The notes under the pieces are model-generated. The model made no database searches, was not told the DNA's origin, and saw only the letters and a list, made by a program, of their open reading frames with translations. Of a stretch of 64,000 nucleotides of DNA, positions 10,605 through 21,077 are shown piece after piece. How positions within the stretch are numbered: position 1 is the stretch's first letter; the number at the start of each line of letters is the position of its first letter. A program made the translations under genes and the position numbers. Source of the DNA: Pollenia angustigena (lineage: Eukaryota; Arthropoda; Insecta; Diptera; Polleniidae); NCBI GenBank assembly GCA_930367215.1, contig OV884057.1:252180830-252244829 (forward strand), read 5' to 3'.

Positions 10605-11190
10605 TATACCCACACCACAACAGTGGAGAGAGTATTATGCGGTTGTTCTAATGAGTGTATCACATAAAAGTATTGGATTTAGAATGTAGACCCACCTTAA
10701 AGTGACTTTCTGAGTTGATCTTACCATGTCTGCCCGTCTGTCGGTCCGGCTGGCTGGCTATCTGACCATGTAACCTTGTGCGCAAAGTAAAAGTCGCAAT
10801 TTTGGAGATAATTTACTTGATTAAATTACGCAACCTGTTGCGAATCGGTTCGTAGTTTTACATAGGCCCTATACAAATTTATTTCCGGAACACAGTCTTT
10901 GTGGCCATAAACTATACTATTACGTTGCTATTTCGATTAAATTTGGTCCAAACATATCTTATTGCAACATAAATTATATTACTATTTTTTTTTTTTTAAA
11001 TCGATCTATTTAGACAATAGTTGCCATTTTTTATGATAATCGCTATAGATGAACAAATCTAATGCAGATGGGGATATATAGGTAATATTCGGCACAAGAA
11101 ACTCTTAAATGAATCTAAACATTTTAACAAAAAAGTGGAGTAGGGTACCAAATCGGCGGCTTTGACCTACTATCCTCTTTTTCATTGACA
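10605..11190 (+). mobile_element. DINE-1-like element, family B
   Basis: It begins TATACCCACACCACAACAGTGG, directly after the terminus of the previous element. It carries the reverse of the CAGCCAGCC core, the AACCTTGTGCGCAAAGTA box, and ends in GTGGAGTAGGGTACC... CTACTATCCTCTTTTTC. This is a diverged form of the family B terminus seen at 41430-41475. Confidence 0.65.
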
Positions 11191-11282
11191 AATATAAAAA
11201 ATTTTCTAAGATTTCTTTAAATTCATTTAATCGTTAAAAAATTTTTTATCTAAGCTCTAATATATTTCGAATACGTTGAATT

Positions 11283-11696
11283 TAGTGGTGCCAACCGTTT
11301 TTAGGTTAGCTATTGTTTTCAAGATACACCGTTATTTCGAAAATGGTGGAGGTTGTACAACATACATATATTCAAGTAACTCTAAAACGGTTTAGTTTAT
11401 TGAACAAACTAAAAAAACGTAAGTGGTAGGAATTTTGTAGAAATTTTTCATTTTTCTATGACCTTTAAATATACAAAAATTTTGCTAATTAATTAAAAAA
11501 ATGTTTTAAAAACATTTTAACATTGCTTATAGGTAATTTGATTGCGGAGTCTCGGTTTTTTAGTTTGTTCAATTAGCTAAACCGTTTTTGAGTAATGCGA
11601 ATGTATATTGTGCAACTTTCTCTATTTTCGAAATAAAGGTATCTCTCGAAAACAACAGCTAACCTAAAAAAAAGACCACTCAAAAAAGCACCACTG
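11283..11696. mobile_element. Foldback-type element with about 140-bp inverted arms
   Basis: The left arm (AGTGGTGCCAACCGTTTTTA, GTTAGCTATTGTTTTC, ATTTCGAAAATGG, AAACGGTTTAG) reappears inverted between about 11555 and 11696, ending GCACCACT. The arms are diverged. A right-hand TA is present but the left flank is TT, so the duplication is uncertain. Confidence 0.55.
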
Positions 11697-12024
11697 TATT
11701 ACGCGTGATCGAATTAGGTTAAACCTAGCAAAGTTGGGACAACTAACCACAAGACCCAGTTTTTATGAAAACGAAATATACAAAAGCAATGAAATTAGAA
11801 GTAAAGTCTGGACCTTGCTTTATTTGTGATAATGAAATATACAAAACTTATGAAATTAGAAGTTAAGTAAAACAGAACTTGCTTATGAAAAGCAAGCCGG
11901 CAAAAACTTACTTCAATATAAAAAATTGCATAATGAGTTATTGAGATCATATTTTTCTAAATTTCTCATACTCTTTTGCACACACACACAGTTACACTTG
12001 ATTGTGTAGCTGTTTACTTAACTC
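11697..12024. other. No gene; short internal direct repeat
   Basis: GAAATATACAAAA(G/C)... ATGAAATTAGAAGT is present twice (about 11770-11805 and 11832-11866). Otherwise it is AT-rich DNA with no coding signal. Confidence 0.4.
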
Positions 12025-12226
12025 CAGGGAAATCATTTATATGTACTTGCATGTTTTTCCTTGTTCGACCAATGAAGGCTGAAACAATATATTTAACCAT
12101 TTTAGGGCCTTTTATGAATTTTGGCATCGATTTGTTAGTGTATATTTTACCGTTTGCAGCATTTTTTTTGCTAAATTTAGCTAAAATATAATTTTTTAAG
12201 TGCATATTTTGCCTTTGTAAAGCATA
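12025..12226 (-). mobile_element. Relic end of the 55050-57643 hAT family
   Basis: CAGGGAAATCATTTAT at 12025 corresponds to the terminal repeat of the intact hAT copy. The next 100 bp match the right end of that copy in inverted orientation at roughly 85 percent by eye (landmarks CATGTTTTTCCTTG, CCAATGAAGGC, ATGAATTTTGGCATCGAT). GCATATTTT subterminal words follow. The other end is lost or lies beyond the MITE at 12227. Confidence 0.7.
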
Positions 12227-12474
12227 TCGTCGTGCGGGAGTTTATGTGCTCTATATGCCAAAAGTGTATTTTGAGAAAATCGATCTTGAAGTTTTAACAT
12301 AATTCAGGTTTGAAGGATATAGAACAAAACAGACACTATTTATCTCAGAAACTAGATGAGATAGCCGAAAACGGATTACATATTTGAAAAATTTGGGGTC
12401 GAAAACCTAAAGTGGCATAACTAACTCGAAATGTGTAAAATGGCGGATAGAGCACATAAACTCCCGCACGACGA
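12227..12474. mobile_element. TA-flanked MITE
   Basis: The 28-bp inverted ends start TCGTCGTGCGGGAGTTTATG and are flanked by TA (12225-12226, 12475-12476). It is 248 bp, with no coding capacity. It sits in the subterminal region of an old hAT copy. Confidence 0.75.
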
Positions 12475-12771
12475 TATATATTTTGATACATGTGCAACTT
12501 TTTAGATGCCTATTAAACTTTCGCAGCAAATAAAAACATACATGTTTTTTCGAAATTCATATGGCTTTTCTGTTTTAAATATGTATCTGTATACCCAACG
12601 TGTTGCTTCAATTTCGCCATCTACATTCAATTTTTACTCTAAAATTGTAAGGCAAAGCTGGTTGTCATTAAAGATAAATGTTAATTTAAGCGTTCAGATT
12701 TTTTATATAAAAGCAAAAATTAAGGAAAAAGCACTTATATACGTTTTTGGAGATGTGTGTAATATACAGAA

Positions 12772-13215
12772 ATCTGGACCAAACTTTTAGTATACCGATC
12801 GACTCAGAATATCTTGCTAAAGTAATCTTACGATGTCTATCCGCCCATCTGGCTGGTTGTCTGCCCTTAATAACCTTGCGCAAAGTATAAGTTGCAATTT
12901 TGTAGATAATTTGATCGAATAAGGGCGAAGTCTACGTAAATCCTCCCAAATTACACTCTTTGTGCCCGTAAATCACCTAGTTATTACTATTCCCAAAAAT
13001 ATTTTATTGCAAATTAAATTATTTTCGAACCGGTTAACATTTGCCCAACGCTTTCATCCTTAAATAGCTTAAACTTCTGTTTTAATATTAACATTAATAA
13101 ACAAATTAGCGACAGAACCTGAAATACCTTTAAGACAAAAAGGTTCATATGGATGTTAATATCTAGATAATATTCGCCACAAACATCTCCTTTATGAATT
13201 TTAACCTTAAAACAT
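12772..13215 (+). mobile_element. DINE-1-like fragment, family B
   Basis: GTATACCGATCGACTCAGAA, the GCGCAAAGTATAAGTTGCAA box, the CTCTTTGTGCCCGTAAA box and a late AATATTCGCCACAAACATCT word align with successive parts of the 10605 element. Both termini are lost. Confidence 0.55.
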
Positions 13216-14429
13216 AACTTTGGTTTTGTGAGCCCATGACTGTGCATAGTTTCCAAATAGGATAAAATCTCGAAAATTCGTTCGTATGTTTTCATATGTT
13301 TTTACACGCGTTGTCATTGCGGAGTAGGCCTTCGGCTCTCGCTTCTTTAGTAGGTGCATAAGAATGGTAACGGGATCAAAAAAAAAAAAAATCAATTTTT
13401 TGGTTGTGAAAAAAAGCAAGTGCGGATGGTTAATCTTATTTGTCATACCAAGGAGCTGAGGCCTTCTACGGTGCATTCTTTAACAGCTAGATAAGAATAG
13501 AAATTGAATCATAAAATATTTAAGCAGTACTTTAAAAAGGCCTGGAGTAAAAAGGTCTTCTGCGTTTTCCCGCTGGGAACATTTGTAAAAAGAAAGAATT
13601 GAAATAAAGTTCGGGGGATACAAGCTATAAGTAAAATAAAAAAAAAAACATCAAGAGAAACAATGAAAAAAAATTTAATTATAATGAAAATTAAAACGGT
13701 GAAGAAGTTAAATGTTAATGAAATCAAGAAAAAAATTGCATTTAAAATTGTTAATGAAGTTCGATTTGTTATCTGGTAGAAAGTATAGTAGAAATTATAA
13801 TAAGCGTCTTTAGGTGGGTTAAAACACAAATGAAATGCTATTTATTTTTCTTTTGTGGTTAAAGTTTAACGTCTAAGTTTCCATATTCTCAAATTTCCAT
13901 GGTGTTAGTTCTTAATTCGCAAGTCCTGGATCTTTGTATAGAAACAATAAAATTTCCAGAATATACTCCCAACTATTATGGTCTACACCAGTAATAAACA
14001 CTGAGTTTTTATTGGTTCTATATCAGTAGTTCCTCTGAGTTTAAAATGGTGTGGCGTACAAATACGTTAAAAAGAGTACATATCGCAGTTCTTCAACAAT
14101 AGCTTTTTAGCTCAAAACTATTATTTTTTCAATTTTTCAAAAAAATATACACGTTATATTCATATCTTACCGCTGTTAAAATATGGTTTTTTTTGTCTAC
14201 TTTTTGGTAATGACACGGTTGGTTTAAATTAAAAATTATTTTTCATATGCCTTTTGTATTACACTTATTAATTTGATTTTTAATACAACAAGACACAATA
14301 TCTTATAAATTACAGCATTAAAATAAGACAAGTTAAAGTATACATTGATAAAGAAATATTTTCTAAGAACTACATAGATTATATTTAAATTTAAATAGAG
14401 AAAAATAAATAAAGTAAAGGTTTATAAAA
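13216..14429. other. No gene recognised
   Basis: AT-rich DNA with homopolymer runs (13377-13391, 13639-13648). Open frames of about 90-106 codons on the minus strand are Phe/Ile-rich low-complexity translations and carry no domain I recognise. Confidence 0.5.
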
Positions 14430-14463
14430 ATAAAAAAAAATTACATTTAAAACATTAAAATAT

Positions 14464-15580
14464 TTACGAAAAATATTCCCTCAGTAATTTTCTAAATCTT
14501 ATAGCGTTGCTAGTGATTTGCAAATGATTTGGAAGTTGATTCCAGACATGTATACATGACAACAGTTTAACCTAGGATGTTCAATTAAACGAATAAAATG
14601 TTAAAATTAATCGAATAATTCTTAATCCAGAAATTTTATAAATTGCGAGACTTTTTTTCGATAATTTTAGAAAAAAATTAGTACTTAAATAAATAAAGAT
14701 TCTTTATTAAATATAACTTGTCAGTGTAGCTTCAAATTGTTGCTTCACTTTCGGGCACTGAGATTTTAAAAGAGTCAATATATCTTTGGATTTTTGTAAA
14801 CTTCGTACAATATTTTTAAACCAAACTCATTCTAAAGCGAGGAACGAATGAACAATTTTGTTAAAAAATATGGACGTGTTCTAGTAATCGAAATGAAGTG
14901 GATTTAAAATCAAGCAAATTTTAAAAACGACCCTGTAATGAAAGTTTATAAAAATAGTCCATTTTATCTATTTCATTCTTTAAGTATCTACTATTTTTGC
15001 AAGAACACTTAAAACCACGAAAAACTGCGGTCGTTTTATAAATAATGATTAAAGTTAAATTATCGTTCGGTTTCAATTTCACTTCATTTCGATTTCTAGA
15101 ACAGTCCCGCTAAGTTAATATAAATCTTTGAGTTAACGTACCTTTGTCGTTTTTTCTTTTGTTAAATGAAATAATAAGTTGTGTTGAAAAAATTTAACAA
15201 AAATATGAGCTGTTTTTTTAAATTCCAACGGACCTATACATTTGGTTTGTTTATTCGACTTTAAAAAAATTATACACTTAACCGAAATACTATATATTAT
15301 TATCATTCGATTAATCGGTACAAATTCTTCGATTAATCCTTTAATCGAAATTAGCAATTTTAAATTATTTAATATTAATTGAACAAGAATTAATCGACTG
15401 AACACCCTAGTTTCACCGCAAACGTGGAAAATTTAAATAATTTCGATAATGTCATGCACAAGATTGAATGGTGCACTGTATCAAAAGCCTTTGAGTGGTC
15501 CAATAATACCAAAAACGTAATTTTTTTCACATCTAGGTTGAGGTCTGAATCCAGATTGACGATCGGTTAACAGATTGTTG
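14464..15580 (-). pseudogene. LINE (jockey/CR1-type) ORF2 relic, split by a TIR element
   Basis: Reverse-strand translation of 15408-15580 gives DRQSGFRP and, in a shifted frame, LDHSKAFDTVHHSIL. The latter is the YADD-upstream region of non-LTR reverse transcriptases (consensus LDLSKAFDTVxH). Translation of 14464-14570 gives WNQLPNHLQI...FRKLLREYFS and a stop, the usual C-terminal tail of such ORF2 proteins. Between the two pieces is an unrelated TIR element (14575-15407) flanked by TA. Even after removing it most of the RT domain and linker is missing, so the LINE was already deleted internally. It has frameshifts and no endonuclease. The 3' UTR would lie below 14464. Confidence 0.7.
14575..15407. 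mobile_element. TA-flanked TIR element inserted in the LINE relic
   Basis: The ends GG(A/G)TGTTCA(A/G)TCGATTAAT-like are inverted at 14575 and 15407, with TA on each side (14573-14574, 15408-15409). The flanks belong to one LINE, which confirms insertion. The interior holds CGATTAATC words and a CTAGTAATCGAAATGAAGTG box repeated near 15085 in inverted form. No transposase was found. Confidence 0.65.
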
Positions 15581-15590
15581 TTGTTAAAGT

Positions 15591-15889
15591 AAAATTAAAA
15601 ACTATTTTGTATTTATAAACAAGATTTTGTTGTGTGCTAAATTAACACTTACAAACAAACTTAGAGTCGGAATTTTAAATAGTAGGGAAAGTAAGAAAAG
15701 ATTAAAAAAGGAAAGTTGTTTATTGTTGGTGTTTTGTCTAAGCTCTTTCAGGCTCTTCACACAGTGAAATGTTATTATATTACAAAAATATAGACCAACA
15801 ACCTGTTTTATATGAAATTATTTAAAAAAACAATTTTTATCGCATACCTGTGTAATTGATTGATTTTGTTTTATTCTTCTTTGCTCTAG
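15591..15889 (+). other. Probable intron remnant upstream of the PP2A-like exon
   Basis: The DNA is AT-rich and ends in a pyrimidine-rich TTTTATTCTTCTTTGCTCTAG, a good splice acceptor, immediately before PP2A-like coding sequence. The preceding coding exon, which would encode the N-terminal helices, was not found within the window. Confidence 0.5.
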
Positions 15890-18685
15890 GTCAACGATAT
15901 TCTTGCCAAGGAGTCAAAGGGTCAAAGGTTAAATGTCCGGTTATAGTATGGACGATGTCAATTTCATAATATTATGAAACTTTTCCGGACAGGTGGCAAA
16001 TCACAGGATCCAAATTTCTTGTTTATGGGTGACTATGAAGGTCTATAAAGGAACGCTATCGCAGAAGAATTAATATAATCCGTGGCAATTAGAATCGCGA
16101 CAAATTACACAGGTCTATGACCTTTACGATAAATATATTTGGAAAATTTTCACCGACTGCTTTGACTATTAACCGCGGATCGCTTTGGTGGATGGCTTTT
16201 GCTTGCATGGTGTTCTAAGTCAATCAAATGATGTTTGGATTACATCCCCGCGCTAGATCGCTTACAAGAGGTGCTGCATCAATTGGTCATGGATGGTTAT
16301 AATTGATGTCATGGTCGTAATTTTGTCACAATTTTTTCAGCGCCAAATTATTGTTATCGCTGTGATTATCAAGCGCCACTTATGGAATTAGACGATTCAC
16401 TCATATTGTCATTGTAAGTAGAAAATTTTTTTAGAAGAAGTTTGTTTTAAAAGAAGAGATAGCAAGAAAAGAAAAAAAATTAAAATTCGAAATTATCTAC
16501 ATTTGTTAAAATTAACTGAAAAACAGGATTTGCAAAAATGTAGACAATAATATCATGAGTGATATTGTATAAAAATTCATCCTGAATCGTTCAAAATGTA
16601 ACGTTGTGATAAAAATTTATTGTTATGTCGCGTTTTTATACCCTCCACCACAATTAGTTGTGAAGAGGGTATATTAAGTTTGTCATTCCATGTGAAACTT
16701 TTTTATTATTCATCTCAGACCCTATACAGTATATATATTCTGGGTCCTTGAGTAATTTTAAGTCGATTAAGCCATGTCCGTCTGTCTGTCCGTCTGTCTG
16801 TCTGTTGAAAACACGCTCACTTTCGAAAAACTCAAAAGAAATAAACAAACTTGGTGTCAAATTGCTTGTAGTTATCCTAAGCAGTTTGGGATTGAAATCC
16901 AGCAAAATCGGTTCAATAGGATCTGAGCTATGCATCAAAATGTGGAACTACCACCTAAAAAAAATTGATAATTTTGTTACAAAAACTAACATAAATGGTG
17001 GAAAGATGCACAGACTGATATAGGCTTTCGCAACACTTCGTTTTTTTTTAACTGGAAATCACGCTGTAAAATATCTTGAAGAGCCGTCCATGATTTACCC
17101 TAGGCCCATATAAGCCCTACTCCCGGAAAACAGTATAGTCAGCCTAAAACCCTAACTAACAATGCTATCATAACAAATTTTGGCACGTCACAGTTAAATA
17201 GGACTAGAAATGAAACTGTCAAGTTTCGTGAAGATCGGTCCATAATTTACCATAGGCCCCATATAAAACCTACTTCCAGAAAACAGTTTAGTACACCTAA
17301 ATCCGTAAAAAATAATGCTATCATAACAAAATTTGGTACATCAAAATTTTTTGGAACTAAAAATAAGACTGTGAAATTTCGTGAAGATCGGTCCATATTT
17401 TACCATAGGCCCCATATAAACCTTACTCCCGGAAAACAGCTTAGTACGCCTAAAAACGTAAAAAATAACGCTATCATAACAAAATTTAGTACATCACAGT
17501 TTTATTGAACGAGAAATAAGACTTTAAAATTTTGTGAAGAACGGTCCATCTTTTACCATAGGCCCCATATAAACCTTACTCCCGGAAAACAGCTTAGTAA
17601 TCCTAAAAACGTAAAAAATAACGCTATCATAACAAAATTTGATACATCACAGTTTTATAGAACTAGAAATGACACTGTGAAATTTGGTGAAGATCGGTGC
17701 ATAGCTTATCATAGGCCTCATATAAAGCCCACTCTGGTAAAATAATTAAATACGCGGTAAACTTTCTTCCAGTTTAGCTTCATATGACCAGAAAAAATGT
17801 TATGCAATTTTGTGATATACGGTCCATAATTTTCCTTATATTCCATTTTAGCAGCCTTTTGAAATTTATTGCAAACGCTTAAACTAATTGCACCGCTTTA
17901 TTGAAATTTATGTTTTTTAATACCAGAAATCGTTCTGCAGAATTTGGGATGATTGGTTCATAGCTTACCATGGCTTTTATATAATTTGTTCTCTTGAAAA
18001 TCATTTAATAAGTTCATCTTGAACTGATATTCTACTCAAACTTTTTAAAATTGATTCTGATTGTCGGTCAATAATTTTATATAGGTCTAAACCGCAACAA
18101 ATTTTAATGCAGATGTCTGTTTTTACAAAGATTATAATTATAAATAGACATCATACAGATATTAGTCCTAAAACATTCGAAGTGTCGGTGGAGGGTATCA
18201 AAGATTCGGCACAGCCGAATATAGCACTCTAACTTGTTTTTTTTTAGTTATAACAATGACACGTAATTATGAAAATGTTGCACCTCAGCAGCGGTCGTTA
18301 GATAAAATCACATGTTTTTCAGAATTTCCTGTATATTTTTTGTTAGAACGAAGTTTTTTTTTATCAAAAACTTTATGCGGCTTTTCTGAAAAATGTCGAT
18401 AGTTATTGGCTTTTGTCAATAACGACTAAGAAAATCCCACTATTATGCCATTAAGGCCGATTTTTAGACTAGTAGTAACAAGTAACATAAATTTAACTTA
18501 AAACGCTCTTGTCAAGAATTTTTTAATCTATTTTGACTTTTATTCAGGTTTTAACTGTTTATTTATTTTAAGACAAAAGTAAATACTAATTTCAATTGTT
18601 TTAACTTTCCAGCCTACAATTCGACCCATCGCCCAGACGTGGAGAACCACATGTTTCGCGAAGAACACCAGATTATTTCCTTTAA
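15890..18685 (+). pseudogene. Protein phosphatase 2A catalytic subunit (mts/PPP2C) pseudogene with retained intron
   Basis: The functional homologue is the metal-dependent Ser/Thr phosphatase core of the PP2A holoenzyme, about 309 residues. Translating 15890-16413 in shifting frames gives [101 protein letters not shown] and PLMELDDSL, all in PP2A order. A GTAAGT donor (16414) and CAG acceptor (18610-18612) bound an intron in matching phase. The last exon (18613-18685) reads LQFDPSPRRGEPHVSRRT then PDYFL and stop. The start boundary before ILAKES coincides with a known PP2A exon junction. Decay: the GDVHG motif is destroyed, the segment after FMGDY is shortened, the His of GNHE is lost to a frameshift, about 50 codons are missing between LQEV and QLVM, and there are several stops. 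Retained introns show a DNA-level duplicate, not a retrocopy. The intron holds a DINE-like element. Confidence 0.9.
16637..18237 (+). mobile_element. Full-length DINE-1-like element, family A, in the PP2A pseudogene intron
   Basis: This is the most complete family A copy. It starts TATACCCTCCACCACAATTA, then ACCCTATACAGTATATATAT, TTCTGGGTCCTTGAGTAATT, the CCGTCTGTCTGTCCGTCTGT core and the CAGCAAAATCGGTTCAATAG box. About four repeat units of roughly 155 bp follow from about 17085 to 17740. The element ends GGTGGAGGGTATCAAAGATT, an inverted CGGCACAGCCG stem and CACTCTAACTTGT near 18237. It lies wholly between the splice donor and acceptor of the pseudogene. T-rich sequence borders the ends, compatible with Helentron-type insertion. 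Confidence 0.85.
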
Positions 18686-18830
18686 GAGAAATTACCCACA
18701 AGAAACTATTTTAAGAACATTTACAGACATTAGGAAATAGAAAAATAAAAATAGAGAACAACTTCAATTAAAACAAACGTTGTAATTTAAATAAAAAAAA
18801 AAAAGAAAAACTCAAACCAATAAACTTTTT
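18686..18830 (+). other. Possible 3' UTR and poly-A signal of the PP2A relic
   Basis: AT-rich sequence follows the conserved stop codon. AATAAA occurs at about 18819-18824 after an A-run. This would be a plausible end of the ancestral transcript; there is no direct evidence of use. Confidence 0.35.
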
Positions 18831-20546
18831 CCATCCCACTATTTAAAAATTATCAAAAGTATAAAGAAAGAGGCTGTCGTTATTGAATTAATTGATAAAA
18901 AGCCCAACAAGGAATGGAAATAGAAGGAAGAAGGGCTAAAAAACTATATTCGACAATTCACATGGAGCAAGGCAGCAGAGAGGAGCCTTCTCTGAAGCAT
19001 TTGTTTTAAATGAAAGGCTCAACTTAATATATTTATAAAAATAGTTTATTAAAATTAAAAATATTTTTTTTTTTAAATTATAGAAAATATTTAACGAACA
19101 CTTAAAAGAAAGTAATAAAAAACTAATTGTTTAAGATTGTTTAAGATTAATTAATAGAAAGCAGAAAGGCAAAAGCATGGCGTAAGTAAATGCAAATTCA
19201 AATTAATCAATACATTAAATTCATTTAAAAAGAAAATCTGTTTCATTTTACTATAAAATAAGAAAAAACATCGCCAAACTCAAAAGAAAAATCAATCCAT
19301 CCGTGCTTAAATCAATCCAAAGCGGCATCAATAGCACGGTAAGAACGGATTTTCTTGAACCAAGTACAGAAAGTTTGACTCAAAAACGGATTTTTCAAGT
19401 GCGAAATACTTACCTTATCTATTTTTTATGCCGAATTCGTACATGAAATAATCCGAAAGTGAAATTAGATTGATTCTTACCTTAAACACTTACCCCAGAG
19501 AACCAGAGACAGAAGGAGGATGTTATTATCATTGATTTACTTACCTGTTTAACACCTTAAAGAATTTCAATTATGAAACACCAGCATCATGCCCGACATG
19601 GTTTCTACTTCAAAAATTTGATGAACTTAACTAAATATAAACTAAATGGGAACTTTTGCTTTTTATTTTACTTTTTAAACATAAAAAATTAAGGTTTTTC
19701 TTCTTGTTCTGTTGTTGTTTCTACACAAAATAAGCAAATCGTTTTTACCTACTTGTCTGACAAAACTATCCAAAAACAATATTCTATAATGTTCTAAAAC
19801 TTTCTCATTTCCACCGGTAAAATAAGGAATTGATTACATAAATGAATAATAACTGAATTGTACAAGATTTAACATTTTACATAGATATCTCTTTTGTCTT
19901 TTAGAACATATCTAAACTGTATCGATCGGACTTTAAACTTGAAAAAAGTTATTTTTTATATTTTTTTTAAATTCACCATTTTAATTCGTTCCATTTTAAA
20001 TTTTTTTTTCAACATGTATCTTAAACAATATTTTGTTTCAAACGTAGTAATCGTAAAAATGTTATCGTCCGACAAAGAATTAAGAAAAAAATGGCATATT
20101 TAGTGAAAACATCCGAATAACACTGCGGAACAGTCTGCAGTCTGGAATTTGATTGCAAACTTTTACTAATTTGAGGTCGCTGATTTTAAATCGAATCTCC
20201 ATTTTCTTTCCCAGCAAAAAATAAAGTCCTGTAACTCAGTAAATCTTTAACCGATCAACACAGTTTGGATATGTTCTGAAAGAAAAAAGAGATATCAATG
20301 CAAAATGTTAAATCTTATACAAACGTCCATGTTCTGGAGTAAACCTACTTTCATGCGGCGTGTATGCATTCTCTGCATTTTGGTGGGTAACTTGTCATAT
20401 ACAATTACAGTGATTCAACTTTTTTGTCAAATGCATAAAAAAAACAGACGCATAAACGCATGGTGTGGACCTTCAGCTTTCGTTTTAAACGACTGAGAAT
20501 GTACAGTTAAGGCAAGCTCAACAATCTCGCTTATTTAAAAGAAAAA
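18831..20546. other. No gene recognised; one dispersed-repeat relic
   Basis: AT-rich DNA. The stretch 19540-19690 (GCATCATGCCCGACATGGTT, then CTACTTCAAAAATTTGATG) resembles 49180-49330 in the same order, so both are fragments of one unclassified dispersed repeat. Short frames such as 19894-20103 and 20305-20496 show no known domain. Confidence 0.45.
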
Positions 20547-21077
20547 ACAAGTAAGAAAGTACACCACAATATTAAAATACACATCATGCTTATATATCCA
20601 TATAAATATGGATTTATCTATGATTATAAACTTCATTAAAATCGTTTTGAAAGTTTGTCAGAGGCAGAAATTGCCCCCTTCCTCTCCTTGTGGTCCTATT
20701 TTTGAAAAACCGTATAGCTTATGTGTCCATTTAGATATGGATCTATCTATGTTTTAAATATCATTAAAATCGGTTTGATAGTTTCTGAGAGGAAGAAATT
20801 TCCCCCAATCTTCCCTCGTGGTCCCACAATGTGGCCCATTTTCCATAGGCGTGGTTCTTCTGCCAATGAGAACATTTGTCCCAAATTTTATCAAATTATC
20901 TCCAAATTTGCGACCTGTACTTTGCGCACAAGGTTACATGCACAGCCAGCCAGCCAGTCGGACGGACATCGTTAGTTCGACTCAGCAAGTGATTCTGAGT
21001 CGATCGGTATACTTTAAGGCGCTACACACATCAGCAAAAATGCATGATACCCTCTCCACTATTGTGGTGTGGGTATA
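20547..21077 (-). mobile_element. DINE-1-like element, family B
   Basis: Read in reverse, it runs from the TATACCCACACCACAATAGT end at 21077 through ACTCAGAATCACTTGCTGAG, the CCGACTGGCTGGCTGGCTG core and the GCGCAAAGTACAGGTCGCAA box. It finishes in an ACTTTCTTACTTGT terminus at 20547. Two copies of a CCATATAAATATGGAT(T/C)TAT box lie in the middle. Open frames here are by-products of the repeat. Confidence 0.75.
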
